From Nitrosomonas aestuarii (GTDB lineage Bacteria > Pseudomonadota > Gammaproteobacteria > Burkholderiales > Nitrosomonadaceae): DNA of 64,000 bases. Below, piece by piece: positions 61,149-64,000 of the stretch (within the stretch, counting starts at the first letter, position 1; each line of letters begins with the position of its first letter). The stretch is taken from contig NZ_QAAE01000002.1 in NCBI RefSeq assembly GCF_003046585.1, forward strand, positions 186,001 to 250,000, written 5' to 3'. The notes below the pieces were generated by a model. It made no database searches, was not told the origin of the DNA, and saw only the letters and a list, made by a program, of their open reading frames with translations. Position numbers and translations under genes: made by a program.

Positions 61149-62492
61149 TTACTGCAAATTACTACTATCATTTTTTAGATTGTCAAAGTATCTTTTGACA
61201 ACAGCTCTGCCTGGCATTTTATCGTGCTTGGTATAAACCATAAAATGAATGGCCCCATGAAGCGCCATGGCAATCAATAAACCTTCAAAAATACCAACCT
61301 GATAGACTAAACCACCCGTTATGATTGCGAGCATCAGCGCGTAAGGACCATAATGTGTGACATGCGCCAGTCCGGCAATCATTTTGTAGCCGGTAAACAT
61401 CATAATAGCTGCTAATGCAAACTTTGGTAAAAAGTCGAGATATTGCGTATTAAATGTGAAAAAACAGACGACGCAACCAATAATTAATACAGAGAATTTC
61501 GTTATTGCGCCTGCCAGTTTGTTTGTTGTACTTTTGGCCAGACCATCAAGATTAGTCATGCCGTGAAAAAAACTTGAACCCATATTGGCAATCCATATTG
61601 CGAGCAAACTATTATTACTGTTGGTTTTGCGATTAAGCGGATCAATTTTTTCAATTGCGGCGTTACTCATGACCTGTTCGATGACATCAACAATTGCCAG
61701 CATGGCGCAGAAAAATACCATGGAAATTAGCATCAGCAGTGTCACATCCGCTTCAGGCAGTGGCAGTTTAATATAAAGATCAACATCTTCAACGAAAATC
61801 ATTGGTACCGCAATGAACTGCGCCAGCAGTACACCGCCGATAATTAATACAAAATATGGAATAGCGGGCTGGGTATCTTTAAACTTGGAAAAGAGGTATA
61901 AAAATACAACCAGGCCTACAGTAGATATGGCAACCATTTGGACGCGCGCGGCATTCCAGAATTCTTCACCGACCGCTTCTGCGGGTATTTCATAAGTAAA
62001 TTCAGAAAATTTCAATAAAATTTTCAATCCTACGCCAGCCAGCAATCCTTCAACCAGATAAACCGGAACTGCAATAAGCAGGTATTTTTGCCAATTGAAT
62101 TTCCAGATAACAGCTTGCATCGCAGCGGTCAGAAAAATGCAGAATGCCATATTTTCCCAGCCAAAGGTTGCCACGCCCAAAGCCAGTACTGGGGCAAGTC
62201 CCGCTGCAATTCCGGGTGCGCCAATAAAATTACCGGGCCTGAACCAGGCATTAATCCACCCGACCAGGCAGGCAAAAGCCACGGTTGCCAATCCCACTTT
62301 AATCGGATAATCGGACATAATGGCGATGCCAATTGATAATGGAATCGCCATGGCACCGGTTATCAAACCTGCAGCTGTATCACGTAAAACATATTGTGGC
62401 TGAAAAGCCGCTGATCCAGGCAAAGTAACTGGCGTTTTATTCTGTTTTTGTTGGCCGTTTGCAGATGGCCCACTTTCTGTTTGTGTTTGCAT
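61149..62492 (-). CDS. SulP-family anion transporter without STAS domain
   Basis: The 447-residue protein has a polar N-terminus of about 30 residues followed by about 11-12 membrane segments. The SulP opening YVLRDTAAGLITGAMAIPLS at about 35-54 is clear, as is GAPGIAAGLAPVLAL. The protein ends about 20 residues after the last helix, so the cytoplasmic STAS domain usual in SulP transporters (about 550 residues) is missing. Likely substrates are sulfate or bicarbonate; bicarbonate would suit an autotroph, but this is inference. No carbonic anhydrase is adjacent. Confidence 0.85.
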   Translation of the reverse strand: MQTQTESGPSANGQQKQNKTPVTLPGSAAFQPQYVLRDTAAGLITGAMAIPLSIGIAIMSDYPIKVGLATVAFACLVGWINAWFRPGNFIGAPGIAAGLAPVLALGVATFGWENMAFCIFLTAAMQAVIWKFNWQKYLLIAVPVYLVEGLLAGVGLKILLKFSEFTYEIPAEAVGEEFWNAARVQMVAISTVGLVVFLYLFSKFKDTQPAIPYFVLIIGGVLLAQFIAVPMIFVEDVDLYIKLPLPEADVTLLMLISMVFFCAMLAIVDVIEQVMSNAAIEKIDPLNRKTNSNNSLLAIWIANMGSSFFHGMTNLDGLAKSTTNKLAGAITKFSVLIIGCVVCFFTFNTQYLDFLPKFALAAIMMFTGYKMIAGLAHVTHYGPYALMLAIITGGLVYQVGIFEGLLIAMALHGAIHFMVYTKHDKMPGRAVVKRYFDNLKNDSSNLQ

Positions 62493-63152
62493 AAGAAATG
62501 ACTCTCCAACTCAATAAATATTCAAAATGTAAGTGCTTAGCAACTTACTAAATCAAACGACGAACGTTCATATATGTATAGCATGGCCGGTGTGAAGTAT
62601 ATTAAAAATAAATGTTAATGATTTGTTAAACACATACAAATCAATTGATTAATTGTTAATATGGAGAGAGCGAGGGCGCTTGAAGATTTTGTAGGGATTT
62701 TTGTTATTTATAAATGCACTGTTTTCTCGTTAATTTACAGAACAAAAGCAATTGCTTGCAGGAATTGAATTTTTAATGGGACAACCGCCTCGCAATAAAG
62801 CCATAAGATCGCGCTTGACTGATAGTATTCTCAAAGACATTAGTAACAATATTAAGCGCTCTAAACACCGTGCTAAAAAATATCGTAATAAATAGAGTAA
62901 TAACTTTATCAATATGATTTATTTATTATACGGCAAACTTCATTTTTCTTACCCGCTGTATTTCACACAGCGCTCAGACAGAGCACTAAAAGTCATTAAA
63001 AACTGGCCATTAGCATGCTGTAAAAAATTCGTTGTTTAAAAGCACGATGATTTACAGTTTAACAATAGATTAATTGACCGCAAACCGATATATCCGAGGT
63101 GACGCGGAGGGAAACAATGATCAAATTTTGAGCAAAAACTTAAGATTAAGGT
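62493..63152. other. Intergenic region between SulP transporter and patatin genes
   Basis: These 660 bases are AT-rich and carry only one small candidate ORF (62776-62895, listed separately). The stretch 62500-62700 presumably holds the SulP promoter. Nothing else is recognised. Confidence 0.4.
62776..62895 (+). CDS. Possible 39-residue basic protein
   Basis: An ATG-started frame encodes 39 residues, very rich in Lys and Arg (NIKRSKHRAKKYRNK at the end) with no hydrophobic core. AGGA lies about 14 bases upstream, further than ideal. The composition could suit a nucleic-acid-binding peptide. It could also be chance in AT-rich DNA. Confidence 0.3.
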   Translation: MGQPPRNKAIRSRLTDSILKDISNNIKRSKHRAKKYRNK

Positions 63153-64000
63153 TTATTCCATCTCCACAAAGCGCTCGTAGCTTTGCTTTAATTCCGGCAT
63201 GGCTTTCTGAGCGGCGTTGTAGCCAATTTCAAAGAGCTGTTCACCGCGGGTAAAATCTGCGAACGGGTATGCCGATGTATCCGGTGTGATGAGGAAATCG
63301 CTTTCCGACATATGCATTTTTGCAAGTTCATATGAACTGACTTCAAGTACGCGATTCAGGGTTGAGAAATAGCCGACATGTTTCATTTCCGATGCGCGTG
63401 TTTGAGGCGTGTTTTTGCCAAACGTGGGGTGCAGCTTTGCGCCGACATCGACGGCGACGATATAGCCGGTCTGTTGTTTGCGTAAAACGGAGCTGGGTAC
63501 ATTGATGAGTACGCCGCCATCCACGAGAGCGAGGCCGTCGCGCCAGATAGGTTTGCCGAAAACCGGATAGTTGATGCTTTCGAGTACGCAACTGACCGCT
63601 TCGCCGCTGGAGCGAATCACCGCCTGGCCGGTAATCAAATCCGTTGAAATCGTATGTACGGGTAGCAGCAGCTGTTCGAGCTTGAGGTCTTTCAGATATT
63701 TGCGAAAGCGGTGTTCAATCAATCCAAAACGAAATAATGTCCACAGGTGAAATTGGGTTGCTTTAGGGAAATATGTGAGAATGCGCGGCGGTTTCATTTC
63801 ATTGTTAAACAAGTTGAGCAAATGTTTTGGATTAAAACCGGCACCAAGTCCGACCGCAATAATGGCGCCAGCGCTAGTTCCCGCAACGCGGTCAAAATAA
63901 AGCCCCTGTTCTTCAAATGCTGCGATGACGCCAATATGCGCCAGACCATGCGCGCCGCCACCACCCAGTGCGAGGCCCAGTTGGACATCTCTGGCGATAT
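63153..64000 (-). CDS. Patatin-like phospholipase, RssA type (cut by window edge)
   Basis: The frame continues past the right edge: in the last 180 bases it reads GLALGGGGAHGLAHIGV, the oxyanion-hole motif, then RVAGTSAGAI with the catalytic Ser of G-x-S-x-G. Further on, ALVDGGVLINVPSSV supplies the D-G-G of the Ser-Asp dyad. These are the marks of bacterial patatin/RssA hydrolases, which act on phospholipids. The visible 282 residues include the C-terminus; only the very N-terminus is missing. Met within the visible frame (63821) is internal, not the true start. Confidence 0.9.
   Translation of the reverse strand, partial: IARDVQLGLALGGGGAHGLAHIGVIAAFEEQGLYFDRVAGTSAGAIIAVGLGAGFNPKHLLNLFNNEMKPPRILTYFPKATQFHLWTLFRFGLIEHRFRKYLKDLKLEQLLLPVHTISTDLITGQAVIRSSGEAVSCVLESINYPVFGKPIWRDGLALVDGGVLINVPSSVLRKQQTGYIVAVDVGAKLHPTFGKNTPQTRASEMKHVGYFSTLNRVLEVSSYELAKMHMSESDFLITPDTSAYPFADFTRGEQLFEIGYNAAQKAMPELKQSYERFVEME

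Overview
The window looks like chromosomal DNA of an AT-leaning betaproteobacterium. Gene order and protein flavour best fit an ammonia oxidiser of the Nitrosomonas group, but that assignment is recalled and inferred, not computed. It is mostly housekeeping DNA with short accessory patches: one insertion sequence, several decayed gene fragments, and no prophage or CRISPR array that I can see.

Layout. 0-3.6 kb: a cut MscK/MscM-like N-terminus, a PhoQ/PhoP-type two-component pair, a PepSY protein and a histidine-rich secreted protein, all on the minus strand. 3.6-4.66 kb: a gene-poor patch with an apparent IS3-type end and small ORF remnants. 4.66-6.3 kb: tRNA-Glu, tRNA-Ala and gltX. 6.5-8.6 kb (plus): a secreted trypsin-like protease and two degenerate receiver proteins. 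8.6-15.2 kb (minus): pncC, then pgpA-thiL-nusB-ribH-ribBX-ribE (riboflavin/thiamine/lipid block), an MltF-type lytic transglycosylase and tRNA-Arg. 15.9-21.0 kb: gyrB-dnaN-dnaA with a likely oriC between dnaN and dnaA. 21.1-24.7 kb: panC-panB-folK-pcnB.

At about 25 kb the prevailing strand changes to plus. A bacterioferritin is followed by a minus-strand L,D-transpeptidase, then the glycolate salvage cluster (tartronate semialdehyde reductase, glcD, glcE, glcF), the complete atpIBEFHAGDC operon ending in a strong terminator, glmU-glmS, yebC-ruvC-ruvA-ruvB and a small membrane-anchored protein. RuvC seems to start at an ATT codon and RuvA at TTG.

46.4-50.0 kb (minus) holds the most unusual gene: a 1105-residue secreted protein joining a FecR domain, a long TPR array and an outer-membrane beta-barrel, followed by a well-spaced 75-residue orphan. 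A broken gene lies upstream of it. Then come dsbB, a CRP/FNR regulator, a sulfotransferase, a SpeD-SpeE fusion, an ABC exporter, a single-domain parvulin, an IS630 element whose transposase seems to lack its first catalytic Asp, a second OmpR/histidine kinase pair, a SulP transporter without STAS domain and, at the right edge, a cut patatin-like phospholipase.
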